Source: Ga0077555 sp050250755 (lineage in GTDB: Bacteria; Pseudomonadota; Alphaproteobacteria; Rhizobiales; Hyphomicrobiaceae). Taken from it: a stretch of 64,000 nucleotides of DNA. The notes under the pieces were generated by a model that worked only from the letters and a program-made list of their open reading frames with translations, was not told the origin of the DNA and ran no database searches. Numbering within the stretch: the first letter of the stretch is position 1; each line of letters starts with the position of its first letter. Positions 52,201 through 59,896 of the stretch are shown in pieces. The position numbers were made by a program, and so were the translations under genes. The stretch covers positions 62,001-126,000 of the forward strand of contig JBFWOB010000013.1 of the NCBI GenBank assembly GCA_050250755.1, read 5' to 3'.

Positions 52201-54342
52201 CAGATTTGCAATGAAGCCGAGTCGATCGTCTCTCGCATCATGGACGAGGCTGGCAAGCTCTCCAATCCCGGCATCTCGTAATCGTTGGTGCACGACATCG
52301 AGTGCGACCCGTTTCTCGCAAACGAAAAGCACCGATTTCCCGTTTGCGGCCAGATCGGCGAGCAAATTGGCGATCGTCTGCGATTTACCCGCGCCGGGGG
52401 GGCCTTGAATGACATAACTCTCGCCCGTCGCCGCGCGCAGGACAGCATCGTCCTGGCTCGGGTCGGACGGAAGCACCGTATTCCTCTCGGTATGCGGAGT
52501 CTTGTCGATGGCGCGTAGCTCTGGGCAAACGCCGAGCTCGAACAGTCGTTTGTAGTTCGCATGCGCGCCGCCGTAGCGATCGAGAAGAATCTCATAGTCC
52601 CGCACAAGGCTCATTTTGCGCGTATTGAAATTGGCCAAAGTGACGGCGCAGAGATCGATCTCCCAAATCCTGGGGTCGGCCTGCTCCGTAATCTCCTTTG
52701 CAAAATGATTTGTGATGGGCGATAGAACGTCGGCAGGTGCCGGCATGCCGCTTTCGACATCGGGCGCCAGAGAGTCAGCCGCGCCGCGCTCGAAAACTGG
52801 ATGCTGTCTCACAAAGCGATCAAACAACTCGAGGCCGAGCGGCTGATAACTGTCGGCGGAGTAGGAATAGCCGATCCCTCGCCAATCCTTGAGGCGTACT
52901 GTGGAACGACGCTGCCGCCTGCGATGCTCTTCGATCTGGCGTCGAAGAGCCGCTTGCAGCAACGGCACGTGCGGCGTGTCGGCAACTCGGACGGCAAGGC
53001 CAGGACGAGACTTGCCCACGTCGCTCTCGAGACGTTCGCCAAGACCCAGAATTGCGCTGAGATCCGACATATCGAGTGTTTCGGGCAGATCGACCTGGAA
53101 ACGGTCGTTGAGGATATACCGCAGGACCGGATTGATTTCGGCCTCTGTGATCGGCGTCTCGAGCACGAGACTGAAGCTGTCCGTGGTGCCGGCCTGCTTC
53201 TTCAGCGACACGGGTAACATTACGAGCGGCGTGTTGATCCGCTCCGCTCTCTCGTCGTCATGCCAGCGCAAGAAGGCGAGTACCAGACGCAACTGATTGA
53301 AGCCGAGCTCACGCGAATCCTTGCGCGCCGCGCTGCGCACCTTGTCGAGGCTCGGCGCGAGAAAGGGATAGTCGGCGCACTGCAACCAGCGGCGCAGGTC
53401 CAACTCACCTTTCGCCTCTCCCAGTTCGTTCAGACTGGCGAGTCGTTGCAGAAGATCAGAGGTGGTCGTCAGGAGCTGGCGCGGTCGCAGGGTCGTGTAA
53501 TCAAGCATGAGCGGCAGGGAGCCACGCGTCAGATCAACGCCGTGGCGATCAGCAAAATAAAGAAGCTTGTTACGCCGCGTGACCTCGAACAGGCGATTGC
53601 GAAAATATTCCTGCGTGCGTTCGCGACGAAGACTGAGATCGGCAACGTCGGCAAGCTCGCTCGCCTTCGCTTCCGCATCGTCGACCTCGACGGAGCGATA
53701 ATCATCGATCAAATCGATCAAGGCGGACAGGTCTGCAGCGCGCTCGGTGCGCCGCAACTTGGTCATGTCGGCAATGACGCGTGCAAGGACGGGATGGAGA
53801 CCGGGGTTGAGGCGGACGAGATTGTCGCGATGTTTGACGAACTGCGTGAGATCGCCGACATCGCGAAAGTCGAGCTGTGTGGCGAGACTGGCCATCAGCA
53901 TGCCGAGATGAAAAATATCGGTCAGTGCATCATGGTGTCCAAGTATCTGCTCCCAACTCGCGTAGCCCGGATAATAAAGCGGTCTCTGTGGAATACCGTC
54001 GGGTTTACCGATCAAACCTTGACCGCGCTGGGCGTCATCGCCCTCGTCAGGCGCACGCTCTGGAGGCGGCGCATCATTCTCGGGGGCAAGCTCGATTTCG
54101 GCAATCTCATTGCTACCAATCGGTACACGGCCAAGTGAGATCTCGCCATCGGGGCTCACATGCAGCAGGTCGACCCTGTCGAGCGCCGCAACGCGTCCGG
54201 CTTCGTGGAGCTCGAGACACTCTTCGAACAACGACCGCACAGCGCGGACGATATCTTCGCTGCCGAGAGAATCCGCTCGGCGAAACCGCCGGAGAAGATC
54301 GTCGAACGAGGCATCCCAATCGTATGTGGTGTTGTCGAGCAT
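49210..54342 (-). CDS. DUF4011 superfamily 1 helicase with kinase-like N-terminus and nuclease-like C-terminus
   Basis: 1710 residues. About residues 60-225 resemble a kinase C-lobe without catalysis: LLHVSPDGEISLGRV, ALTDIFHLGMLMASLA and NPGLHPVLARVIADM. The DUF4011-type region (about 235-600) starts RNRLFEVTRRNKLLYFADR. The split superfamily 1 helicase has Walker A GPPGAGKSQT (about 648), a long helical insert, Walker B VVVFDEASQIPIEDAL (about 1257), HYRSRHESLIGF and VQGDERDIIIVSIAYGPG (about 1481). The C-terminus (about 1600-1690) resembles the Vsr/MTES-type nuclease fold (CDVAV and LLRAAGWKVELALAKDWL), with its second acidic site altered. DUF4011-helicase-Vsr proteins are associated with antiphage defence. 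It starts 5 bp after the M48-like gene. Confidence 0.85.
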   Translation of the reverse strand: MLDNTTYDWDASFDDLLRRFRRADSLGSEDIVRAVRSLFEECLELHEAGRVAALDRVDLLHVSPDGEISLGRVPIGSNEIAEIELAPENDAPPPERAPDEGDDAQRGQGLIGKPDGIPQRPLYYPGYASWEQILGHHDALTDIFHLGMLMASLATQLDFRDVGDLTQFVKHRDNLVRLNPGLHPVLARVIADMTKLRRTERAADLSALIDLIDDYRSVEVDDAEAKASELADVADLSLRRERTQEYFRNRLFEVTRRNKLLYFADRHGVDLTRGSLPLMLDYTTLRPRQLLTTTSDLLQRLASLNELGEAKGELDLRRWLQCADYPFLAPSLDKVRSAARKDSRELGFNQLRLVLAFLRWHDDERAERINTPLVMLPVSLKKQAGTTDSFSLVLETPITEAEINPVLRYILNDRFQVDLPETLDMSDLSAILGLGERLESDVGKSRPGLAVRVADTPHVPLLQAALRRQIEEHRRRQRRSTVRLKDWRGIGYSYSADSYQPLGLELFDRFVRQHPVFERGAADSLAPDVESGMPAPADVLSPITNHFAKEITEQADPRIWEIDLCAVTLANFNTRKMSLVRDYEILLDRYGGAHANYKRLFELGVCPELRAIDKTPHTERNTVLPSDPSQDDAVLRAATGESYVIQGPPGAGKSQTIANLLADLAANGKSVLFVCEKRVALDVVHQRLRDAGIGELASLVHDARDDRLGFIANLKTLYEGWLASRASRTIRDKRAAVVADIETLATQLRTFSSAMQRFVGAGDTTLRDLLGIAIERAIARPRISLREREAVPPWGVFVEGEAPLATLEQILQGVPVERVRALEVLSALPKSFFDLPDPIADLRSILPSVHLAVADLEATASAAIRGVDEPEPSLSTLLAQTRLASQLQPLAAIGRLDLLDSEAPETLLLREQLQTLDALDIELAQAAAVNGVWHRKPTPAEVEAWTKIARRYDGRPWAFLSAEWRAVKQKLSEDLGERHGNPVAALASLAHEQKIIAARDDHARLVRQSLSIEDLDALRASLTRVWERAHALPPAERALFNAVLGGKNEMRPRVLTLAAKNSALEKARDTIIRLFPSFDQATPSTIADRLEALEVIKDHLVDLAAAMRDLDYAAPALGQTWRREPIALDTLRAASLHMEIQRFFAQHTAAQRVTARDLQRVAEDLASKLTELRTLNARRILDERKSRFRGRIASPSDDYDVGRAFLEHQFSLHRPSAALRDFLTGSPGVVVRDLKPIWMMSPLSVADTLPLDEGLFDVVVFDEASQIPIEDALPTLYRAPQMIVVGDEMQLPPPSYFGRKLDTDENDLPDYIAFGMQAESLLDKAAAALPATRLEWHYRSRHESLIGFCNQAFYSGQLRTIPSRHPLSTSTPIDTSTSMPMKDQAQRVLNRPISFHRLPDASYVAQRNTKEATYIADLVRALLSQDASKTIGIVAFSQAQQAAIEDALERLAAEHPSFRNRLERAIGLDHEELFVKNLENVQGDERDIIIVSIAYGPGATGRMIMNFGPINQEGGEKRLNVIFSRAKHHVAVVTSIDPAQITNDWNKGAKALKRYLMYASAVSTGNADGMREALAGYPGAENILRATQVADPLADFICETYRDQGKATVRGLGQSTARCDVAVRALGADAFTTAILTDNASHYAIADVVDRYVTYPGLLRAAGWKVELALAKDWLARIPRPDDTSVDERGVMRDPSRIARGQERKVDRNA

Positions 54343-54347
54343 CGAGA

Positions 54348-55502
54348 TTATGCGGCTCGACCGGCAAGGCCGGCTTGCAGGCCGCGGCGGCCGCGCAGCT
54401 CCCGGCGGGCGATCTCGCGGAACCGCGTGCCAATGCCGAGTTCGTCCGCCGCGCCAGCGGCAACCGCGATGGCATTGCGCAGACGTGTTCCTTCGACCGT
54501 GGCTAAATCCAGGAGAAGATAGGTGAGATAATCTGTGACGCTCGCGCCCAAAGCGGCGGGCGGCGGCTTGAGGGGGCCGGTATTAGAGACGGGCTTGTAA
54601 TCGGGAATTATCTCACGGGCATGCGCGATCGCGGCTGGTGTGCCCCCGGCAGGCTCGGAGAGGACGCGATCGAATATCTCGCGAGTCAGCTTGCCCAGCG
54701 TATCTTGGTCGAGCAGGTCGAGTGAGCCAAGCTCGATCGGGGTGGAAAACAAGCTCTCGGAAATGCGTGCCGTATCGCCGCCTGCCGCCGTCGATCGGGC
54801 GAGTGCAACGGCGCGCACATCAAGCTCGGACGGGCCTGGGGTAGGGTTCCGATCGCCGATATTCGCATCCGCGAGCTTCAGATAGGCCTCTGGGTCCCCA
54901 GCCTGAGCACTCGGGCGGCCTTTGAAAAGCACGCGGACTGCGGCAGCGCGGTCTTTGCTGGCGACGAACCCGCCCATGTCGCAATAGGCCTCGATCAAAA
55001 GCCTGAAGCGGCGCCAGGTCTCGAACATCTCGGGCGCGCAGCCTTCCTGCCGAACGAGCCAGCGAAGCATCCTGGCGGCGATGTGAATGCGACCGTCGCG
55101 CATGTGATAGAGCCCGAACCGCGCAATTGCTCGCCCCATGGCCGCGAGACGTTCGGACTCCGCAGCAAGGAGGTTGAGGATGTCGCCGGCAAACGCGATC
55201 CGAATCTCGTCAGGCACGAAAACAAGATACGTGTGCGGGAACGCGGGCGCGTCCTGAAGCTGAAAGAGAGCGACCGACGCATCGAGATCCAAGCGGTCAC
55301 GGGCTGTCTCGGCAAGCGCGTACAAGCCCTCGTTGCCCCCATTTCGCGGCAATCGGCTCGAGCGTCGCTGGAGATCTGCCGTCGTCAGGTCTTGGTAGCG
55401 CGGACTGATATGCTCCGATTGAAACCACTGCCAGAGATCGGGCGCGTTCCGCTCCAACTTGTCAGCGATGGCGAGATGGTACGGAAACGGTTCGAGCGGC
55501 AT
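54348..55502 (-). CDS. Hypothetical protein resembling an M48-type protease with a destroyed zinc site
   Basis: 384 residues with no signal peptide. Around residues 93-150 the pattern (VFVPDEIRIAFAGDILNLL, then ESERLAAMGRAIARFGLY, then GRIHIAARMLRWL) follows that of bacterial M48-like proteins reading ELRALLGHELGHYLLW. The HExxH position here is Arg124-Ala-Ile-Ala-Arg128. A later E171-x3-D175 (LIEAYCDMGG) matches the third-ligand helix. The rest is helical with a Pro-rich patch near 325. GAGGGAG precedes the ATG at 55502. It is co-operonic with the DUF4011 helicase. The family resemblance is from pattern recall and needs a structure search; without it this is a protein of unknown function. 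Confidence 0.6.
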   Translation of the reverse strand: MPLEPFPYHLAIADKLERNAPDLWQWFQSEHISPRYQDLTTADLQRRSSRLPRNGGNEGLYALAETARDRLDLDASVALFQLQDAPAFPHTYLVFVPDEIRIAFAGDILNLLAAESERLAAMGRAIARFGLYHMRDGRIHIAARMLRWLVRQEGCAPEMFETWRRFRLLIEAYCDMGGFVASKDRAAAVRVLFKGRPSAQAGDPEAYLKLADANIGDRNPTPGPSELDVRAVALARSTAAGGDTARISESLFSTPIELGSLDLLDQDTLGKLTREIFDRVLSEPAGGTPAAIAHAREIIPDYKPVSNTGPLKPPPAALGASVTDYLTYLLLDLATVEGTRLRNAIAVAAGAADELGIGTRFREIARRELRGRRGLQAGLAGRAA

Positions 55503-55721
55503 CGCGTCTCCCTCGCATCGGCGCCTCGCGGCTTCTATCGTCAAGCTCGCAGCGCAGATACGCGACACGGGTTGCCGCTTGCAAGTCTCCACTCCCGATT
55601 CTTTCTGCCCGTTGTGCGGAAGGAGCGGGACGCCACGCAGTTGTGCACCGGCATGTGCGGTAGCGACCCGGGCAGGGCCGTCTCCGCCATCGCGGAACCG
55701 CTGTTGGCGCCGCGGTGGGCG

Positions 55722-57332
55722 TCAGCCGAGTGTGGCGTCGGAGCCCAGGATAACCGTCGCCTGCGACGACAAGACACCACCATTGCCGTGAGCGAGAGCC
55801 GTCGCTGCACCCGCGACCTGACGAGCGCCGCACTCGCCGCGGATCTGGCGCACGGCTTCGATGAGCAGGAAGATGCCGTACATGCCGGGATGGCAGTAAG
55901 AGAGGCCGCCGCCATTGGTGTTGACGGCGAGGCTGCCCTTTGGCGCGATGCGGCCATCCTCGACGAAGCGCCCGCCTTCTCCTTTCGGGCAGAAGCCAAG
56001 GTCCTCGAGAAACAGGATGGTGTTGATGGTGAAGGCATCATAGAGCGCGAGAACGCCGATGTCCTTCGGTCCGAGGCCAGCCATGGCGTAGGCAATTTCG
56101 CCAGAGCGCTTGGCGCCCGTGAGCGTCAGATCCGGCATCGACGAGATTGACGCATGTGTGATCGATTGTCCGCAGCCCAGGACGTATGCTGGCTTTTTCT
56201 TCAACGTGCGTGCCCTGTCCGCCGAGGTCACGACGACGGCCCCGCCACCGTCGGTTGAAAGACAGCAATCGCGAACCGTGAAGGGGGTGCTGATCGGACG
56301 CGCCGCCAGCACGCCCTCGATGGTGAGCGGCTTGCGATCCCACGCCGCGGGATTGAGCTGGGCCCACTCGCGGGCGGCAACGGCGACGGCGGCAAGTTGC
56401 TCGCGGGTGGTGCCGTACTGCAGCATGTGGCGGCGGGCGGCCATGGCGTAGGCGCTTGCCGGCAGGAATGGCTTGAAGGGGGTCTCGTACGGGTTGATCT
56501 CTCGAACGGATGCTTGCCGCCGGCCGACGCTGCGCTGCGTGCTGCCATAGGCGATGACCGCGACGCTGCAAAGACCCGCCTCGATGGCCTGCTGCGCCTG
56601 CGCGACGTGATACTCGAACGACGATCCGCCGACGATGGTCGATCCGATGAAGGGCGCATCGATTCCGAGGTACTCGCTCAGTGCTAACGCTGATGTGCGT
56701 GCTTGAGTGGTTGCGCAGAACAGGCCATCCACATCCGACAGTTTCAGGCCGCAATCGTCGAGGGCGCGCGTGATGCCCTGCGCCATCAGGTCGATGGGGG
56801 TCAATCCGGCGGCCACTTGTCCAATGTCGGACTCTGCCACGCCGACGATCGCCGCGCTGCCGCGCCGAGCCGTACCAGCGGCCTTTCGCCGACTGACGAC
56901 GGGTCCAGCATTGGACGCCGGAACGGCGGCGGGACGTGAGGGCTCGGCCCTCGCATCAGCGAGCGGGATGAAGACGGGAATGGGCTCCGAATCGCCGCCT
57001 GGGCGATGGACCCGGAACGCCACGCGCATACCGATCGTAACTGCATCAGGAGCGATGTCCTCCACCCGGCTCATCAGCCGGAATCCTTCGTCGCAGTCGA
57101 TCAGGGCGACATTGTACGCGCCGCCATCAACCGAGTGGACCGTCGTCGTCGAATGAACCGTTCCGTGGCCGCTCGCGATGCGCCATTCCAGATTGGTCGA
57201 GCCGGTGAATGGGCATACCAGTCGCGGGAAGAAGACGGCGCGCTGGGCAGCAGGGCTCCACTGATAGGCGAGTTCGCCCTTCTCGAGATGGGCGACGTAG
57301 GTTGCGTGCGGTGGAGCCTTTGGATCGGCCAT
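55722..57332 (-). CDS. DUF35 OB-fold / thiolase-fold fusion (Ltp2-ChsH2-like)
   Basis: 536 residues. The N-terminal DUF35-type OB domain (about 15-120) lacks the usual zinc Cys cluster apart from one Cys (LVCPFTG). The thiolase-like domain (about 160-535) begins AAIVGVAESDIG. Where thiolases have the nucleophilic Cys (C-x-S-G), this protein has VGGSSFEYHVAQAQQAI, and its C-terminal loop is AHGNGGVLSSQATVILG. Lack of the Cys matches SCP2-like aldolases such as Ltp2, which need a separate DUF35 partner; here the two are fused. Retro-aldol cleavage of a beta-hydroxyacyl-CoA is the likely activity, but the substrate is unknown. Confidence 0.82.
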   Translation of the reverse strand: MADPKAPPHATYVAHLEKGELAYQWSPAAQRAVFFPRLVCPFTGSTNLEWRIASGHGTVHSTTTVHSVDGGAYNVALIDCDEGFRLMSRVEDIAPDAVTIGMRVAFRVHRPGGDSEPIPVFIPLADARAEPSRPAAVPASNAGPVVSRRKAAGTARRGSAAIVGVAESDIGQVAAGLTPIDLMAQGITRALDDCGLKLSDVDGLFCATTQARTSALALSEYLGIDAPFIGSTIVGGSSFEYHVAQAQQAIEAGLCSVAVIAYGSTQRSVGRRQASVREINPYETPFKPFLPASAYAMAARRHMLQYGTTREQLAAVAVAAREWAQLNPAAWDRKPLTIEGVLAARPISTPFTVRDCCLSTDGGGAVVVTSADRARTLKKKPAYVLGCGQSITHASISSMPDLTLTGAKRSGEIAYAMAGLGPKDIGVLALYDAFTINTILFLEDLGFCPKGEGGRFVEDGRIAPKGSLAVNTNGGGLSYCHPGMYGIFLLIEAVRQIRGECGARQVAGAATALAHGNGGVLSSQATVILGSDATLG

Positions 57333-57645
57333 GGCAAATCTCCCCTGCTGACCGGCGTCGACTTATTGTTAATCGTGAAGCTATGCGGGAATGTGCACAG
57401 TGGCCAGCCCCGAAGGCGATTCGGCCAACGAGCGAACCGGGGTCGCGTTTCCCGATCTTTTCAGTGCCATTATCTGGAATGTGAAACTCCATGATATGCT
57501 TAGAGTTTACGCTCAATTCGGAGATGGCTCGCGTGCCGGAGTGGCGTCCGTCTCGCGCGCATCGGCGACAAAAGGCGGAAGCGGCTCCGCGCCATCGACG
57601 CGGGCCAGACTGGCGTGTAATCGATCTGGAAGAGGACCTGCGAGC
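57333..57645. other. Divergent region between the thiolase fusion and the Nudix gene
   Basis: About 313 bp. The Nudix frame is open upstream to 57391, but this part reads as low-complexity Ala/Arg/Ser and does not resemble the family; I treat it as promoter region for both genes. Confidence 0.45.
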
Positions 57646-58104
57646 GTGGGCTTGACCCGATTGCTGACGAGCCGGACCACTGCCATCCAGGTTGCGGCAT
57701 TGCCGCTTCAGCGTTCGCCGGCTGGGCGGTTGGCCGTCGGCCTTATTACGAGCCGTGGCACGGGGCGATGGGTTTTGCCGAAAGGCTGGCCTGTGCCCGG
57801 CGTTACGCTTGCCGAAGCGGCTGCCATCGAAGCGCGCGAGGAAGCCGGTTTTATCGGCAGGATCATGGAAGATCCGATCGGCCGGTACCGGTACAGGAAG
57901 GATCTGCACACGTTCGCGAGCATGGTGTGCGAGGTGCAGGTTTTTCCATTGTACGTCAGCGGACAGCTTTCGGCATGGCGCGAGAAAAAACAGCGCCGGG
58001 TGGCCTTCTTCTGGCCGGAGGCCGCGGCCCAGTGCGTCGATGAGCCGGAGCTGGCAGTGCTCCTGCGAGCCTTGCGCAACAACGATAATCTCGGTTCTGT
58101 ATGA
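57646..58104 (+). CDS. Nudix hydrolase
   Basis: About 152 residues from a GTG start with AGAGGA upstream. The core reads RGTGRWVLPKGWPVPG followed by the Nudix box GVTLAEAAAIEAREEAGFIG. Compared with GX5EX7REUXEEXGU, the Arg of the RE pair is Ile, but the EExG metal-binding glutamates are kept. The LPKGW element suggests the diphosphoinositol/diadenosine polyphosphate type of Nudix enzyme common in alphaproteobacteria. It cleaves a nucleoside-diphosphate-linked compound of unknown identity. An N-terminally longer version starting at 57391 is possible. It precedes the phosphate transporter on the same strand. Confidence 0.82.
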   Translation: MGLTRLLTSRTTAIQVAALPLQRSPAGRLAVGLITSRGTGRWVLPKGWPVPGVTLAEAAAIEAREEAGFIGRIMEDPIGRYRYRKDLHTFASMVCEVQVFPLYVSGQLSAWREKKQRRVAFFWPEAAAQCVDEPELAVLLRALRNNDNLGSV

Positions 58105-58231
58105 CCGCGGCAGCGTGGGGGACACGCTGCTCGTATCAACTCAAGCTTGGGTGCCGGCGTCGAAATGATCTCGCCGAGCCGCGGAGGCGCAAGTACGTGC
58201 TCGACATGAATAACCGGGTGGGGGACGTCCT

Positions 58232-59764
58232 GTGAGCACGGGAAGCGAACTGGCGGAGCCAGCAGAAGCGATCCGCAAGCGCTCACTCGACAAGGATCTG
58301 CAGAAGATCGAGCGGCTCGAGACGGCGACGAGGTCGGTCGCAAGATCGTTGCTGGCTCCGGGCCTTGCCCTCGTTTTTCTCGCTCTTAGCGCCGCGCTGG
58401 CGGGATTGCAGATTGGCGACCATTCGGACGCGATCCTTCTGATCGCGGCCGCTATCGTCGCCGGATACATGGCACTGAATATCGGAGCCAACGACGTTGC
58501 CAACAATGTAGGCCCTGCCGTCGGTGCGCGAGCGCTGACGATGACGGGGGCGCTCGTCATTGCGGCGATTTTCGAGTGTATGGGAGCATTGATCGCGGGC
58601 GGGGATGTCGTTCAGACGATTTCCAAGGGCATTATCGACCCCACTCAAGTCGGGAGCAGCCAAGTCTTCATCGGCGTGATGATGGCGGCTCTCGTATCAT
58701 CGGCGGTATGGGTAAATTTGGCGACTTGGCTCGGCGCACCTGTCTCGACGACACACGCCGTTGTGGGCGGTGTCGTCGGCGCTGGTGTTGTCGCGATCGG
58801 ACCGGGAATCATCGATTGGTCGGTCATGGGTGCGATCACGGCGAGCTGGGTTATGTCCCCCGTTCTCGGTGGCGTCGTCGCAGCAGCATTCCTGGCGTTC
58901 ATCAAGCACAATATCATCTACCAGGAGGATAAGATCGCTGCGGCGAGGCTATGGGTGCCCCTGCTGATCGCTATCATGATCGCGGCCTTCGCGGCCTATC
59001 TGGTGGTCAAGGGCTTGGCTCACGTGTGGCGACCCTCGGCTGGCGCTCTCATCGCAATCACCGCGTTGTGTTTCGCAGGCTCCCTGATGGTGCTGCGGCC
59101 CCTGATCCGACGGCAATCGGAGCATATGGAGAACAGAAACCAATCGCTACGGAAGCTCTTTCACGTACCGTTGATTTTTTCGGCAGCCCTCCTGTCGTTC
59201 GCGCATGGTGCCAACGACGTGGCCAATGCAGTCGGCCCGCTTGCAGGGATCCTGCACAGCGCGCAAAGCGGCGGAATAGCGGCTGATGTCGGCTTGCCCC
59301 TATGGATCATGCTCATCGGTGCATTGGGCATCACGCTCGGCCTGTTCCTGTTCGGTCCGCGCCTGATCCGCACAGTCGGTGAACAGATCACGCGCATGAA
59401 CCCCATGCGGGCGTTCTGCGTGGCACTCTCCGCCGGTGTCACCGTGATCGTCGCATCGGCCCTCGGGCTTCCCGTCAGTTCGACCCACATCGCGGTGGGC
59501 GCCGTGTTTGGCGTCGGATTCTTCCGAGAATACTACACGACCCACAGTCGACGCCGCCGCGCTTACCTCGCAAAAAAAGGGATCAACGGCGGGGATTTAG
59601 AGGGTGGCGAGGTGGCGGGTGCCGACCTGCAAGAGAGCATTCGCAGAAAGCTCGTCCGGCGCTCCCACTTCACGGTCATCGTTGCAGCCTGGATCATTAC
59701 CGTGCCGGCTGCAGCTCTGCTAGCCGGAGTGACCTACCGGCTTTTCGCGCTCGTCACGCTCTAG
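58232..59764 (+). CDS. pit: Inorganic phosphate transporter, Pit family
   Basis: 510 residues with about ten membrane helices. The two inverted family repeats carry the signatures NIGANDVANNVGPAVGARAL (about residues 85-104) and HGANDVANAVGPLAGI (about 325-340). Pit carriers import metal-phosphate complexes using the proton gradient. A charged cytosolic loop lies between helices (about residues 430-470). The GTG start at 58232 follows a GGGGGAC. An N-terminal extension of about 40 residues with a helical, charged character precedes the first helix, as in other alphaproteobacterial members. It is about 130 bp downstream of the Nudix gene. Confidence 0.94.
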   Translation: MSTGSELAEPAEAIRKRSLDKDLQKIERLETATRSVARSLLAPGLALVFLALSAALAGLQIGDHSDAILLIAAAIVAGYMALNIGANDVANNVGPAVGARALTMTGALVIAAIFECMGALIAGGDVVQTISKGIIDPTQVGSSQVFIGVMMAALVSSAVWVNLATWLGAPVSTTHAVVGGVVGAGVVAIGPGIIDWSVMGAITASWVMSPVLGGVVAAAFLAFIKHNIIYQEDKIAAARLWVPLLIAIMIAAFAAYLVVKGLAHVWRPSAGALIAITALCFAGSLMVLRPLIRRQSEHMENRNQSLRKLFHVPLIFSAALLSFAHGANDVANAVGPLAGILHSAQSGGIAADVGLPLWIMLIGALGITLGLFLFGPRLIRTVGEQITRMNPMRAFCVALSAGVTVIVASALGLPVSSTHIAVGAVFGVGFFREYYTTHSRRRRAYLAKKGINGGDLEGGEVAGADLQESIRRKLVRRSHFTVIVAAWIITVPAAALLAGVTYRLFALVTL

Positions 59765-59896
59765 GCGGAATGCTGCGGGAGATAATCTCGAGGCAACACC
59801 GGCTGGACGAAGCCGGATCAATCGGCAAGGCTTGGCACCCGACAAGCCAGACCGATACGGCGGTGGGGCCAGCGATCGTTGCGAGGAGAAGCGAAT

